Shown here: positions 46,846 through 56,355 of the stretch, in pieces
Numbering within the stretch: the first letter of the stretch is position 1
How the letters are laid out: every line of letters begins with the position of its first letter
Source of the DNA: Aquisalinus sp.
GTDB taxonomy: Bacteria; Pseudomonadota; Alphaproteobacteria; Caulobacterales; Parvularculaceae
Length of the DNA: 64,000 nucleotides
Assembly: GCA_022763115.1 (NCBI GenBank)
Contig: JALEGJ010000047.1
Span: 81,979-145,978 of the forward strand
Reading direction: 5' to 3'
The notes under the pieces: model-generated
The model's input: only the letters and a program-made list of their open reading frames with translations
Database searches by the model: none
What the model was told of the DNA's origin: nothing
Program-made: the position numbers and the translations under genes

Positions 46846-46891
46846 GATTTTGGCAAAGCCAAAATCTAGCTTCAGCGTGACAAGCTGAAGC
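46846..46891 (+). other. Two adjacent hairpins just after tRNA-Leu
   Basis: Perfect stem GATTTTGGC-AAA-GCCAAAATC (46846-46866), then GCTTCAGC (46869-46876) and GCTGAAGC (46884-46891). Neither is followed by a T-run. They could be a tRNA 3'-trailer processing signal or part of a small RNA; the role is unknown. Confidence 0.5.
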
Positions 46892-47068
46892 GTTCGAAAC
46901 GGATGCAACGCCGTAACGAAGTGAAGGCGGGCGGTTTAACTTTTGTCTCTCTGGGGGCACTATCCGCTTACAAAAAATTTGTCCAGCGGACTGACTTTAG
47001 GAAATTGCTGCCCCGGCAGGGGCTATGGATCAATATCAAGATTGCTTTTCAATCTTTGGGACTGATTT

Positions 47069-47539
47069 TCACTCAGCGACTTTTCTGTAGATTTCTGTGC
47101 GGACTTCTTCTTCCGGTTTTGTTGTCGGGTCGTCCACATAAACTTCCCAGACGGGCATGGCGGCGGGAATGGCGTTGGCTTCCATATGTTGCCACAGGGC
47201 CTGATGGCTCTGGTTCATGGTGGCGTAAGAGCCGGTGTGTGTGGTTGTCATTGCGTCCCCGGCGGGCATTGTTGCGGCCTTGATATTTCCTGTGGCGCGT
47301 GCCGCATCTTCCGCGCAGACAAAGATTGCGGTACGGAAGGTCATTTTATCGCCTGCGGGCATATCCATATAGATCGCAGCAGGCATGGAAAGTCGCTCGA
47401 TACCGCTCTGCTCCGTAAACATGAATACTTCCCCGAAGCCTGAGCCCATCGCTTCAGCAATCTCGGCACCATCATAAGATGCTTGCCGCTCGACATAGAT
47501 ATAATGCTGTTCTGGCAGGGTGGTGCGCTGAATTGACAT
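47069..47539 (-). CDS. GyrI-like/effector-binding small-molecule-binding protein
   Basis: A 156-aa protein starting MSIQRTTLPEQHYIYVERQA with GGAGGAAC six bases before the ATG at 47539; a longer frame adds 21 unsupported residues. The sequence shows the GyrI-like (SOUL/effector-binding) domain: EQHYIYVERQASYDG, GFGEVFMFTEQSGIE and the closing MPVWEVYVDDPTTKPEEEVRTEIYRKV. It has no DNA-binding domain, so it is a stand-alone binding protein rather than an AraC-type regulator. The ligand is unknown. It lies downstream of folC on the same strand, 103 bases apart, and may have its own promoter. Confidence 0.85.
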   Translation of the reverse strand: MSIQRTTLPEQHYIYVERQASYDGAEIAEAMGSGFGEVFMFTEQSGIERLSMPAAIYMDMPAGDKMTFRTAIFVCAEDAARATGNIKAATMPAGDAMTTTHTGSYATMNQSHQALWQHMEANAIPAAMPVWEVYVDDPTTKPEEEVRTEIYRKVAE

Positions 47540-47642
47540 GAAGTTCCTCCTTATTGTTACGGAGAAGGATGCCACAAAAGGCAGCGAAATGCACGTCGCC
47601 AAGTTCTGCGCATTGCCAAGCTGAGATTAATGGGCCCTGACC

Positions 47643-48980
47643 CTAGCTGTTCTCGCGCAGTATTTCACCGGCAAGATAGAGCGAGCCACAGATGAGAAGC
47701 CTTGGGGCGCCCTCATTAGAGCGGAAAGAGGTTTCCAGTGCGGCACTGACCGCTTGTGAAACGGAGGCGGCGGTGCTGGCGGGCAGTCCGGCTTTTTGCG
47801 CTTTTGCGGCCAGCAGATCCGCATCTGTTGCAGCAGCATGGTCCGCCTGGACAGTCAGTACGGTAGAGACCAAGTCTGCGAAGCAAGTGAAATACCCCTC
47901 TGCGTCCTTATTGTTCTGCATACCGCAGATCATGATAAGGGGACGGGGTTGGCGCTCTTCAAGGTCTGCCATGCCACGCGCCAGCGCACGCGCTGCGTGG
48001 GGGTTGTGTCCCCCGTCCAGCCAGATTTCGACATCCTCATGGGCTCGCTCGCGCGCAAGCTCAACCAGAGGTCCAGCGGTGAGGCGTTGCAGGCGCGCTG
48101 GCCAGAAAACGTTCTCAAGGCCTTCGGAAATTTTCTCGTCCTCTGGTGCAAGGCCTGCAACTTTCAGAGTTGCTATGGCGAGTCCGGCGTTTTCAATCTG
48201 GTGCGCACCGAATAATCTGGGTAGGGACAGATCAGACAAACTGGTTTCGTCCTGAAAAATGAACCGCCCCTGCTCTACAAAAGCGTGCCATTCCTCACTG
48301 GCACTGTGTGTGTCCGCGCCAAGCAGCAGGGCACGATTGATGATTGCCTCATGAGCCTCGTTGCGCTGTGGGCCGATTATGACAGGTCGGTCCTTTTTGA
48401 TAATGCCTGCTTTCTCCCCGGCAATGTCGGCGAGTGTATCCCCGAGATATTCCTGATGGTCATAGCCAACAGGCGTGATGACGGTAGCAAGTGGTTCCTC
48501 GATTACGTTTGTTGCATCCAGACGCCCACCAAGCCCCACCTCGAGTAACAATACATCGCCTGATGTCTCGGCAAAGGCCAGAAATGCAGCACACGTCACG
48601 GCTTCAAAGTAGGTAAGTTCCAGATCGCCGGCCGCTGCTTCGCACTTGCCAAGTACGCGCGCGAGTTCCGTATCGCTGATCTCGTCGCCAGCAAGCACGA
48701 TGCGTTCGTTGAAACGGACAAGGTCAGGGGAGGTATAGACATGCACTTTCAACCCGGCAGCAGTCAGTATCGCCCGCATGAAAGCGATTGTCGAGCCTTT
48801 GCCATTCGTGCCGGCCACATGAAAGACCGGTGGCAGGCGCAAGTGCGGATTGCCCAATCGTTCCAGTGCTTTCAGTATACGTGTCAGCCCGAGATCTATC
48901 TTGCGGGGGCGTGTTTCTGCAAGGCGTGCCAGCAGGGCGCGCACATCAGCTGCCGCCACATCACGCAAATCAGGGCTCAT
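47643..48980 (-). CDS. folC: Folylpolyglutamate synthase / dihydrofolate synthase
   Basis: A 445-aa Mur-ligase-fold enzyme that adds glutamate to folates and joins dihydropteroate with glutamate. The ATP-binding loop is GTNGKGS (57-63); downstream are VYTSPDLVRFNERI, LLLEVGLGGRLDATNV, AGEKAGIIKKDRPV and WLDGGHNPHAA. Length is normal. Its start lies three bases after the accD stop, so they form the usual accD-folC pair. It is the last gene of the trp-accD-folC string before the GyrI-like gene. Confidence 0.96.
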   Translation of the reverse strand: MSPDLRDVAAADVRALLARLAETRPRKIDLGLTRILKALERLGNPHLRLPPVFHVAGTNGKGSTIAFMRAILTAAGLKVHVYTSPDLVRFNERIVLAGDEISDTELARVLGKCEAAAGDLELTYFEAVTCAAFLAFAETSGDVLLLEVGLGGRLDATNVIEEPLATVITPVGYDHQEYLGDTLADIAGEKAGIIKKDRPVIIGPQRNEAHEAIINRALLLGADTHSASEEWHAFVEQGRFIFQDETSLSDLSLPRLFGAHQIENAGLAIATLKVAGLAPEDEKISEGLENVFWPARLQRLTAGPLVELARERAHEDVEIWLDGGHNPHAARALARGMADLEERQPRPLIMICGMQNNKDAEGYFTCFADLVSTVLTVQADHAAATDADLLAAKAQKAGLPASTAASVSQAVSAALETSFRSNEGAPRLLICGSLYLAGEILRENS

Positions 48981-48983
48981 GAA

Positions 48984-49955
48984 TTATTCCGCTGCCTTGT
49001 CGAGCGCGTCCTTGTTGCTTGCCTCTTCAGCATCATCAGGCTTTGGTGTCGTCATGACAGGCAGGGGGGTCACATTATCCGGTGTTTCAGCAGCTTTAAC
49101 GCCATGGCGCATGAATACACGCAGCAGGCCGGACAACGTTTTCTTCATCTCGGGGCGCGGCACGACCATATCGACCATGCCCTTTTCGTTGAGATACTCA
49201 GCGCGCTGAAAACCTTCCGGCAGTTTCTCGCGGATCGTCTGTTCAATCACGCGGGGCCCCGCAAACCCGATAAGGGCGCCAGGCTCTGCCAGATGCACAT
49301 CCCCGAGCATGGCATAAGATGCGGTGACGCCGCCAGTTGTCGGGTGGGTCAGCACGACGATGTAAGGCAGCCCGGCTTCCTTCACCATTTGTACGGCAAT
49401 GGTTGTGCGCGGCATCTGCATCAGAGAGAGGATGCCTTCCTGCATTCGGGCCCCGCCCGAAGCTGTGAAGATGACCAATGGCGCCTTACGAGAAACAGCC
49501 TCTTGTGCCGCTTTGAGAATACCTTCGCCGAGCCCCATGCCCATTGAGCCGCCCATGAAAGCAAAGTTTTGCACGGCAATAATTGTGTTCACGCCATCAA
49601 CTTTGCCGGCACCAATAGTGAGAGCGTCTTTCTCGCCCGTTTTACGGCGATATTCTTTCAGGCGGTCAGTATATTTTTTTTCGTCGCGAAATTTCAGTGG
49701 GTCAGCGACCACATCCGGTAGCTCGATCTTATCCCACATGCCGTCGTCAAAAAGCGCTTCAAAGCGCTCGGCGGCACCGATGGCCATATGGTGATTGCAT
49801 GCTGGGCAGACATGCTGGCTTGCTTCCAGATCCTTGTGAAAAACCATCTCGCCGCAGTTCGGGCACTTGGTCCACAGCTTGTTATCATTGCCGTCGTCGA
49901 GCTGGCGTAGCATCTTCTTGATCCCCGGCGGTGTGATATTCGACAGCCAGTTCAT
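48984..49955 (-). CDS. accD: Acetyl-CoA carboxylase carboxyltransferase subunit beta
   Basis: A 323-aa subunit that, with AccA, moves the carboxyl group from biotin to acetyl-CoA for fatty acid synthesis. The N-terminal zinc finger has CPNC (Cys31, Cys34) and CPAC (Cys50, Cys53). The crotonase-type core follows, with [17 protein letters not shown] and [18 protein letters not shown]. The C-terminus beyond about 285 is a low-complexity, Asp/Ala-rich tail. AGGAGC precedes the start. It is three bases from folC and 70 bases from trpA. Confidence 0.97.
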   Translation of the reverse strand: MNWLSNITPPGIKKMLRQLDDGNDNKLWTKCPNCGEMVFHKDLEASQHVCPACNHHMAIGAAERFEALFDDGMWDKIELPDVVADPLKFRDEKKYTDRLKEYRRKTGEKDALTIGAGKVDGVNTIIAVQNFAFMGGSMGMGLGEGILKAAQEAVSRKAPLVIFTASGGARMQEGILSLMQMPRTTIAVQMVKEAGLPYIVVLTHPTTGGVTASYAMLGDVHLAEPGALIGFAGPRVIEQTIREKLPEGFQRAEYLNEKGMVDMVVPRPEMKKTLSGLLRVFMRHGVKAAETPDNVTPLPVMTTPKPDDAEEASNKDALDKAAE

Positions 49956-50025
49956 AGCAGAAGCTCCTTTATATCCTGTTAGTGGCAGCCAAACGACAGG
50001 GGGCTGTCGCGCCGCATATATCCGT

Positions 50026-50850
50026 TCAATCTCTCGCTGTATGCACGGCCTGCGCCAGAAGGCGCGTCTTTTCCCGGACAGCTAATGTTACTTTATCGCG
50101 GTTTTCCGGGTTATTATCCAGTGTTTTCGCTAATTCTTCGATAAGTGCAGAACCAACAACCACGGCATCTGCGGTTTGCGCAACTTCGCGCGCTTTTTCC
50201 GGTGTTTTCACGCCAAATCCCACTGCAACAGGCAGATTGGAGGCGGCCCGCAGCCGGGTTACAGCATCTGCAACGCTGGTTGCAGCGCCACTGGCACCAC
50301 CTGTGATGCCGGCAACAGAGACATAATAGACGAAACCTGACGTATTTTTAATCACCTGGGGCAGGCGCTCATCATCCGTGGTGGGGGTCGCGAGGCGGAT
50401 GAAATCTATACCTTTCTGGCGCGCTGGCAGGCAAAGTTCGCTGTCTTCTTCCGGGGGCAGATCCACAATAATTAACCCGTCCACGCCCGCTTTTACAGCT
50501 TCGGCGAGAAATGTTTCAACGCCCATCGCGTAAATGGGGTTGTAATAGCCCATGAGGATAATCGGGGTATCCTGATCGCCCTTCCTGAACTCTGTCACCA
50601 TCTCCAGGGTGCGGCTCAGTGTTTGCCCGGAAGCAAGGGCCCGCTGGCCCGCCACCTGAATGGTTGCACCGTCCGCCATTGGATCAGTAAAGCAAACGCC
50701 AAGTTCAATCAGATCTGCCCCCGCTGAAGGCAGTTCCTTCAACAGTTTCAGGGAAGAATCATAATCCGGATCACCCGCCATCAGGAAAGGAATGAAGGCG
50801 GCACGGTTCTCGGTTTTCAACTGGGCGAAACGGGTGGCGATACGACTCAT
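50026..50850 (-). CDS. trpA: Tryptophan synthase alpha chain (with altered active-site prolines)
   Basis: A 274-aa TIM barrel that splits indole-3-glycerol phosphate and passes indole to TrpB. It has PFLMAGDP at 21-28, catalytic Glu49 (LIELG), Asp60 (MADG) and VDLPPEED further on; the [10 protein letters not shown] phosphate loop is intact. Residues 53 and 62, proline in the usual ELG[IV]PF[ST]DP-ADGPTIQ sequence, are cysteine (GVCFTDP) and alanine (ADGATIQ). Catalytic residues themselves are kept, so it is probably still active, perhaps with altered loop motion. Unusually, an AbgT transporter gene separates it from trpB. Confidence 0.95.
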   Translation of the reverse strand: MSRIATRFAQLKTENRAAFIPFLMAGDPDYDSSLKLLKELPSAGADLIELGVCFTDPMADGATIQVAGQRALASGQTLSRTLEMVTEFRKGDQDTPIILMGYYNPIYAMGVETFLAEAVKAGVDGLIIVDLPPEEDSELCLPARQKGIDFIRLATPTTDDERLPQVIKNTSGFVYYVSVAGITGGASGAATSVADAVTRLRAASNLPVAVGFGVKTPEKAREVAQTADAVVVGSALIEELAKTLDNNPENRDKVTLAVREKTRLLAQAVHTARD

Positions 50851-50900
50851 TCAGCGGTGATAGGCGAGCAGGGAGGGTAGTGCAATGGGGCTGCGAAGGA

Positions 50901-50925
50901 CCCTGAAAGTTTACAGCTTTCAAGG
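50901..50925 (-). other. Hairpin in the abgT-trpA gap
   Basis: Stem CCCTGAAAG (50901-50909) and CTTTCAAGG (50917-50925), nine pairs with one G-U wobble in the minus-strand RNA, loop seven bases. There is no T-run after it, so it is more likely a processing or stabilising hairpin than a terminator. Its role is unknown. Confidence 0.45.
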
Positions 50926-50944
50926 TCGCGCGATTATCTTGTCG

Positions 50945-52591
50945 TCATGGTGTGTAATAGGTCGGGGAACCGGGGCCGACGGGCAGCCCCAGAACAAATG
51001 TCCAGAGCACGAAGAAACCAGACCATGTCAGTATGAAGAACATGGAGTAGGGTAGCATCATGGCGATGAGCGTGCCGACCCCGAGATTTTTATCATATCG
51101 GGTCGCCCAGGCGAGGATGAGGCCGAAATAGCTCATCATGGGGGTAATGATGTTGGTGCTGGAGTCACCAATCCGATAGGCGGCCTGGATCGCCTCCGGT
51201 GAGTAACCGATAAGCATCAGCATCGGCACAAAAATGGGTGCCGTTACGGCCCATTGTGCGGAAGCAGAGCCCAGGGACAGATTGATGATTGCGCACATGA
51301 TGATGAAAAAGAAGAAGACAGATGGGCCAGTCATGCCGGTGTCTTTCAGGAATTGTGCACCTGTAACCGCGCTGATCGCCCCGAGATTAGTCCAGCCAAA
51401 GAACGCAACGAACTGTGCCGCAAAAAAGACCAGCACAATATAAAGCCCGAGGGAGGAAAGCGCCGCTGCCATCGCGTCGATGATGTCGCGGTCGGTCTTC
51501 ATTGTGCCCACTGTGCGGCCGTAGGCGTAGCCAGTGACCAGGAAGAAAATCAGGATCCACACCACAAAACCGCTGAAGAACGGTGAGCGCATGACACTGC
51601 TCGTATCCGGATCGCGTAATACCCCCCATCCCGGCAGAATTTCAGCAATAGATGTGTCACCGATAAAGGGCAGCCACCCTGGCAGCGGGAACCCGGGTAA
51701 AAGGGTGTAGACCATGGTCGCCAGGATCGCGAGCAGAGCAAGGCCAGCCCGCACGAGACCCCTTTTCTCTTCGCCGGTCAGGTCGTTCATCATGTTCTCA
51801 TCGAGAATCGTCGGATCGGCGCCAGATGAGTCGTAAGGACCAAGTTTCGGCTCCACGATGAAGATTGTGACGAGTGATCCTATGAGCGTAATCAGGAAGG
51901 TTGATGCGACCATGAAGTACCAGTTCGCCGTGGCATTCACGACGTAGTCCGGATCAATCAACTGCGCGGCTTCTTCGGTAATCCCGGCCAGTAGCGGGTC
52001 AATGGTGCCAATGAGCAGATTGGCGCTATAGCCGCCTGAGACACCGGCGAAAGCTGCTGCCATGCCTGCGAGCGGATGACGCCCCAGAGCGTAGAAAATG
52101 GCACCAGCGAGCGGGATCAGGACAACATACCCGACTTCTGAAGCAGTGTTTGAGATGATCCCGGCGAACACGATCGCAACCGTGACGGCGTGGCGCGGTG
52201 CACCAAGGACCATCCCCCGAACAGCCGCAGACAACAAACCTGAACGCTCGGCGACGCCGACGCCCAGCATTGCGACGAGCACAACCCCAAGGGGGGCAAA
52301 ACTGGTGAAATTGGTTGTAAGGCTGGTAAAGATACGCCGAACACCATCCCCGTTAAAAAGGCTTACTGCGCGGATCATGCCGTCTTCCGCAACGCCGGGT
52401 GCCCCCGCAGGCCTCGGGTCAACGACCGCAAGACCGATCCAGCCGAAGAAACCTGACAGAAGGACGATACCAAAGGCGAGGATGGCAAACAGGGTCACCG
52501 GATGAGGCAAGAGATTACCTAGCCACTCCACCGCATCAAGGAACCGGGTGAATGCATTACGCTTTTGCGCCTGAGGTTGGGCCTTGGTCAT
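50945..52591 (-). CDS. AbgT-family transporter inserted between trpB and trpA
   Basis: A 548-aa inner-membrane protein with about twelve hydrophobic segments and two hairpin re-entrant regions typical of AbgT: NRLPHPVTLF-like start (WLGNLLPHPVTLFAILAF), FAPLGVVLVAMLGVGVAERSG, FAGIISNTASEVGYVVLIPL and GDSSTNIITPMMSYFG. Known members import p-aminobenzoyl-glutamate, a folate breakdown product, or pump out sulfonamides as MtrF does. The gene sits 29 bases after trpB and 94 bases before trpA, on the same strand. Neighbouring folC makes a folate link attractive but that is inference. Confidence 0.92.
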   Translation of the reverse strand: MTKAQPQAQKRNAFTRFLDAVEWLGNLLPHPVTLFAILAFGIVLLSGFFGWIGLAVVDPRPAGAPGVAEDGMIRAVSLFNGDGVRRIFTSLTTNFTSFAPLGVVLVAMLGVGVAERSGLLSAAVRGMVLGAPRHAVTVAIVFAGIISNTASEVGYVVLIPLAGAIFYALGRHPLAGMAAAFAGVSGGYSANLLIGTIDPLLAGITEEAAQLIDPDYVVNATANWYFMVASTFLITLIGSLVTIFIVEPKLGPYDSSGADPTILDENMMNDLTGEEKRGLVRAGLALLAILATMVYTLLPGFPLPGWLPFIGDTSIAEILPGWGVLRDPDTSSVMRSPFFSGFVVWILIFFLVTGYAYGRTVGTMKTDRDIIDAMAAALSSLGLYIVLVFFAAQFVAFFGWTNLGAISAVTGAQFLKDTGMTGPSVFFFFIIMCAIINLSLGSASAQWAVTAPIFVPMLMLIGYSPEAIQAAYRIGDSSTNIITPMMSYFGLILAWATRYDKNLGVGTLIAMMLPYSMFFILTWSGFFVLWTFVLGLPVGPGSPTYYTP

Positions 52592-52620
52592 GGTACTCTG
52601 GTCCTGTGACTGATTAATTT

Positions 52621-53859
52621 TTATACGTCTGCGCCCAGCGCGTCAGCTACGGTGAAGATATCCTTGTCGCCACGACCGCACATGTTGAGCAGCAGGATTT
52701 GATCCTCCCGCATTTCAAGTGCTTTGTCGATGGCGCGGGCAAGCGCATGGGAAGGTTCCAGCGCCGGAATGATGCCTTCCTGAGCGCAGCAGAGTTGAAA
52801 GGCTTTCAGTGCTTCATCATCTGTGGCCGAGACGTATTTCACGCGGCCTGTCTCATGCAGCCAGGAATGTTCCGGTCCGATGCCGGGGTAATCAAGGCCT
52901 GCAGAAATGGAGTGCGCGTCGGCGATCTGCCCATGCGCATCCTGCAACAGATAGGTCCGGTTACCGTGCAGGACACCGGGTTTGCCGCCTGTCAGGGAGG
53001 CTGCGTGTTTGTCCGTCGTTACACCATGGCCAGCGGCTTCAACGCCGATGATTTCCACATCGCGATCATCAAGAAACGGATGAAACAGGCCAATGGCGTT
53101 TGAGCCGCCCCCAATGCAGGCCATGATGACATCCGGCAAGCGGCCTTCGGCCTCCTGCATTTGCGCTTTGGCTTCAGTGCCGATGACTGACTGAAAATCG
53201 CGCACCAGAGCGGGATAGGGATGCGGCCCCGCAGCGGTGCCAATAATATAGAATGTGTCCGCTACGTTTGTTACCCAGTCGCGCAGGGCATCATTCATGG
53301 CGTCCTTCAGTGTACCCGTGCCGGATGTGACAGGCACGATCTCCGCCCCCAGCAATTTCATGCGAAAGACATTCGGTTTCTGGCGCTCGACATCGGTCGC
53401 CCCCATGTAGACAACACACGGCAATCCGAAGCGCGCACAGACAGTAGCTGTGGCAACACCGTGTTGCCCGGCGCCTGTTTCGGCAATGATCCGCGTCTTG
53501 CCCATGCGCCGCGCCAACAGAATTTGGCCGACACAATTGTTGATTTTATGGGCGCCAGTATGATTCAACTCATCGCGCTTGAAATAGATTTTTGCACCAT
53601 GCCCGGCTGCGGCCTGCCGGCGAACATGGTCAGTCAGGCGTTCGGCGAAATAGAGTGGTGAGGGACGGCCGACATAATGCTTGAGGTAATAGTCCAGCTC
53701 GCGGGCAAATGCCGGATCTGATTTGGCGGCTTCATATTCTTTCTCAAGGTCGAGGATCAGCGGCATCAGGGTTTCAGCAACGAAGCGGCCTCCGAAGATA
53801 CCAAAACGACCCTCCGTGTCAGGACCTGTTCTGTAAGAGTTCTGCTGCAAGTCAGCCAT
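52621..53859 (-). CDS. trpB: Tryptophan synthase beta chain
   Basis: A 412-aa PLP enzyme that condenses indole and serine. The PLP lysine is Lys105 in [11 protein letters not shown]; the phosphate loop is GGGSNAIG and the monovalent-cation region is normal. The ATG at 53859 opens [14 protein letters not shown] and overlaps the trpF stop by eight bases, giving translational coupling. A longer frame (start at 53904) would add 15 basic residues with no ribosome-binding site. The gene downstream is not trpA but the AbgT transporter. Confidence 0.97.
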   Translation of the reverse strand: MADLQQNSYRTGPDTEGRFGIFGGRFVAETLMPLILDLEKEYEAAKSDPAFARELDYYLKHYVGRPSPLYFAERLTDHVRRQAAAGHGAKIYFKRDELNHTGAHKINNCVGQILLARRMGKTRIIAETGAGQHGVATATVCARFGLPCVVYMGATDVERQKPNVFRMKLLGAEIVPVTSGTGTLKDAMNDALRDWVTNVADTFYIIGTAAGPHPYPALVRDFQSVIGTEAKAQMQEAEGRLPDVIMACIGGGSNAIGLFHPFLDDRDVEIIGVEAAGHGVTTDKHAASLTGGKPGVLHGNRTYLLQDAHGQIADAHSISAGLDYPGIGPEHSWLHETGRVKYVSATDDEALKAFQLCCAQEGIIPALEPSHALARAIDKALEMREDQILLLNMCGRGDKDIFTVADALGADV

Positions 53860-54541
53860 GAATTTTTTCTTTCGCTTGAATGGCCGCGAAGGCGGCTCTG
53901 GCATTAGATATAAAGGCGCGGATCAATCCGGCATCCTTCTGGCCGCGTGAAGCCTCGACGCCTGAGGAAACATCAACACCGGCAAAACCCGGCAAGTGTT
54001 GCACGGCATCAATGGCGTCAGCAACATTATCCGGTGTGAGGCCACCAGCGAGCAACCATGGCAGTGCGCCGGAAACATTGTCCAGAACAGACCAGTCAAA
54101 TGGCACGCCATTACCGCCGGGTATAACACTGTCTGGAGAGGCTTTCGCATCAAACAGGATCATATCGGAAACTGCTATATAATTGCCTGCGACGCCCATA
54201 TCGGAAGAAGTATGTATACTGATGGCCTTTATGGCTTGCAAATTATGGTTCTGGCGTATTGCCAGAGTGCGTGCCGGGGTTTCGTCTCCGTGCAGTTGTA
54301 GATGCGTCAGGGGCACTGTGGACAGCGTTTGCGATAGGAGAGCATCGGTCGGGTTTACGAAAAGACCGACTATATCAGCGCTCCCGCGTGCCGCCAGAGC
54401 AACAGGGGCAGCATCTTCGAGCGCAATATGTCGCGGGCTTTTTTCGAAAAAGACAAGGCCAATCATGTTTGCCCCGGCGGCAATAGCAACTTCCGCCATG
54501 GCAGGCTCTTTCAGGCCGCAAATTTTTACGCGATAGCTCAT
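53852..54541 (-). CDS. trpF: Phosphoribosylanthranilate isomerase
   Basis: A 229-aa TIM barrel that converts phosphoribosylanthranilate to CdRP in tryptophan synthesis. It begins [15 protein letters not shown], where Cys7 is the catalytic base, and includes [21 protein letters not shown] and [10 protein letters not shown], with the phosphate site GVDVSSGVE at the end. It overlaps trpB by eight bases. The order trpF-trpB is as in other alphaproteobacteria, and lapA and ihfB precede it. Confidence 0.96.
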   Translation of the reverse strand: MSYRVKICGLKEPAMAEVAIAAGANMIGLVFFEKSPRHIALEDAAPVALAARGSADIVGLFVNPTDALLSQTLSTVPLTHLQLHGDETPARTLAIRQNHNLQAIKAISIHTSSDMGVAGNYIAVSDMILFDAKASPDSVIPGGNGVPFDWSVLDNVSGALPWLLAGGLTPDNVADAIDAVQHLPGFAGVDVSSGVEASRGQKDAGLIRAFISNARAAFAAIQAKEKIHG

Positions 54542-54602
54542 AAAGCTTGGCTAGCGCACAGCTTGCGGTATGGCAATGTAAGGAGAGTCGAACTTAACGA
54601 AC

Positions 54603-54965
54603 TCAGGCTTGTTGCTGTACCGCGGGAAGTTGGCTATCGCCCTCTATTGGTGCTGGAGGGCGGGACTGTGCCTTGGCTGTTGCCGCAATTTCCCTTTTCA
54701 GGCGCTTGATTTCTTGCTTCCGCTCGGAGGCTTTCTTGCGCGTGTGTTTGCCGGAGAGCCACATGCCGACACCGCCAAAAACATAGCCGATAAAGAGCGT
54801 CATCACCAAAGCGGCCCATAATGGCAACGGTCCGAAGGCAAAGGCAGGATCTTCCGTTGAAAGCGGGTCAAGGCTGATCATCACGGGCTCACGGTTTGCT
54901 ACGAGAAACACCAGAAAAATCAGGCCAAACAACAACAGGAATGTGGAGAATAGGAACTTACTCAT
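54603..54965 (-). CDS. lapA: LapA-family (DUF1049) inner-membrane protein
   Basis: A 120-aa protein with two membrane helices (about 3-23 and 45-68), the NREPVMISLDP loop between them, and a basic coiled-coil cytoplasmic tail (HTRKKASERKQEIKRLKRE). LapA-type proteins help control lipopolysaccharide assembly in enterobacteria; the position between ihfB and trpF is conserved in alphaproteobacteria. The start at 54965 is uncertain; an ATG at 54974 adds three residues and neither has a strong ribosome-binding site. Confidence 0.85.
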   Translation of the reverse strand: MSKFLFSTFLLLFGLIFLVFLVANREPVMISLDPLSTEDPAFAFGPLPLWAALVMTLFIGYVFGGVGMWLSGKHTRKKASERKQEIKRLKREIAATAKAQSRPPAPIEGDSQLPAVQQQA

Positions 54966-55049
54966 AACCCGCATTTAAGATGCTTTGCGGCGGGATTCCA
55001 AGCCAGAAATCAGGATCGGTGAGTGGTGAAGGAGTTCAGAAAGATGGCT

Positions 55050-55349
55050 CTATGCTTCCGGCTCATTATACTTACGGTTCAGGCGTTCACGCATTTCCTT
55101 GCCAGCCTTGAAAAACGGTGTCCATTTTTCTTCGATGGCAACGGCTTCACCAGTGCGCGGGTTGCGACCAATGCGTGCTTCACGGTGCTTGACCGAGAAT
55201 GCGCCAAACCCACGCAACTCCACCCGGTCGCCATTCGCGAGTGCATCAGATATTTCGTTCAGCACAGTGTTAACGATCCGCTCGATGTCTCTGGTGAAGA
55301 GATGGGGGTTTTCGTCTGCGAGTTTCTGGACCAGTTCTGATTTAATCAT
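55050..55349 (-). CDS. ihfB: Integration host factor subunit beta
   Basis: A 99-aa DNA-bending protein that pairs with IhfA. It reads [39 protein letters not shown], and has the proline-tipped arm region [15 protein letters not shown]. It opens the minus-strand string with lapA, trp genes, accD and folC. It is divergent from ubiE with 221 bases between them. Confidence 0.95.
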   Translation of the reverse strand: MIKSELVQKLADENPHLFTRDIERIVNTVLNEISDALANGDRVELRGFGAFSVKHREARIGRNPRTGEAVAIEEKWTPFFKAGKEMRERLNRKYNEPEA

Positions 55350-55570
55350 GGCAGGTGGGCATTGGTTCTGGCATCACACCATTTTGGGCGGTAGGAACGC
55401 CCAAAGCGCTCGCGTGGCAAAAATGATGCAACATCTTGATTTATTTTACTTTTTAAGCAAGGTGAACCTGCCAAAACGACACTCGGGCGTCAACGACAAA
55501 ACTGTGTTAAAAGTGAAAATATTAAGAGGGAAACCTCGCTAACAGGGGCAAAAGTCCCACATCACCTAGT

Positions 55571-56347
55571 ATGACAGAGATTCAGGAACAGACCGCTTCG
55601 TTCGGTTTTCAGGACGTACCAGCTGATCAGAAAGAGGGCCTTGTCAGGGCTGTCTTCGACTCAGTAGCCGAGAATTATGATCTCATGAATGATCTGATGT
55701 CGGGCGGCATACACCGGGTCTGGAAGTCTGTGCTGCTCGATCGGTTGAACCCCCAGCCTGGCCAGCGTTTGCTGGATGTAGCTGGCGGGACAGGTGATAT
55801 AGCAATCGGCTTCCTAAAACGTGCAGGGGAGCGGCCCGAGCGAGGGCGACTTCCCGCAGAAGCAACAATCTGTGACATCAATCACGCGATGCTGAAGGCT
55901 GGCAAAAGCCGGGAAGATGCGCAGGGTTTTCCAGGACAGATCAATCGTTCCTGCGGGGATGCGCAAAACCTTCCTTTCCTGGATCGACATTTTGATGCCT
56001 ACACAATCGGTTTTGGTATTCGTAATGTGACGGAGATGGACAAGGCGCTGAAAGAGGCGTTCCGTGTGCTAAAGCCGGGCGGCCGGTTTTTCTGTCTGGA
56101 ATTTTCACATCCGATCACAGACGGCTTTCAGAAGGTGTATGATACTTACTCGTTCAATGTGATCCCCTGGCTTGGTGAAAAAGTCGCCAATGATCGTGAA
56201 AGCTATCAATATCTGGTGGAGAGTATTCGCCGCTTTCCTTCGCAGGAGACATTCGCCGACAAGATCCGTCGTGCCGGTTTCTCGCGTGTTGGATACGAAA
56301 ATTTAAGCGGTGGCATCGCAGCCTTGCATACTGGCTGGCGATTATAG
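55571..56347 (+). CDS. ubiE: Ubiquinone/menaquinone biosynthesis C-methyltransferase
   Basis: A 258-aa SAM-dependent enzyme of ubiquinone synthesis. The SAM motif I is [15 protein letters not shown]; further signatures are [37 protein letters not shown] and FCLEFSHP. The C-terminus [17 protein letters not shown] is the family end. It precedes ubiB by eight bases, so the pair is co-transcribed. The mutM gene often found before it is absent here. Confidence 0.96.
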   Translation: MTEIQEQTASFGFQDVPADQKEGLVRAVFDSVAENYDLMNDLMSGGIHRVWKSVLLDRLNPQPGQRLLDVAGGTGDIAIGFLKRAGERPERGRLPAEATICDINHAMLKAGKSREDAQGFPGQINRSCGDAQNLPFLDRHFDAYTIGFGIRNVTEMDKALKEAFRVLKPGGRFFCLEFSHPITDGFQKVYDTYSFNVIPWLGEKVANDRESYQYLVESIRRFPSQETFADKIRRAGFSRVGYENLSGGIAALHTGWRL

Positions 56348-56355
56348 GAACGCCG

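Noticed and set aside
46846-46866. GATTTTGGC hairpin as the tRNA-Leu terminator
   Set aside because: There is no T-run after the stem, so it was listed only as a hairpin of unknown role.
46540-46869. Protein-coding gene across the tRNA-Leu region
   Set aside because: The frame runs through a terminator hairpin and a complete tRNA.
53852-53904. TrpB starting at 53904
   Set aside because: The extra 15 residues are basic and unlike other TrpB N-termini, and the trpF overlap start at 53859 fits translational coupling.
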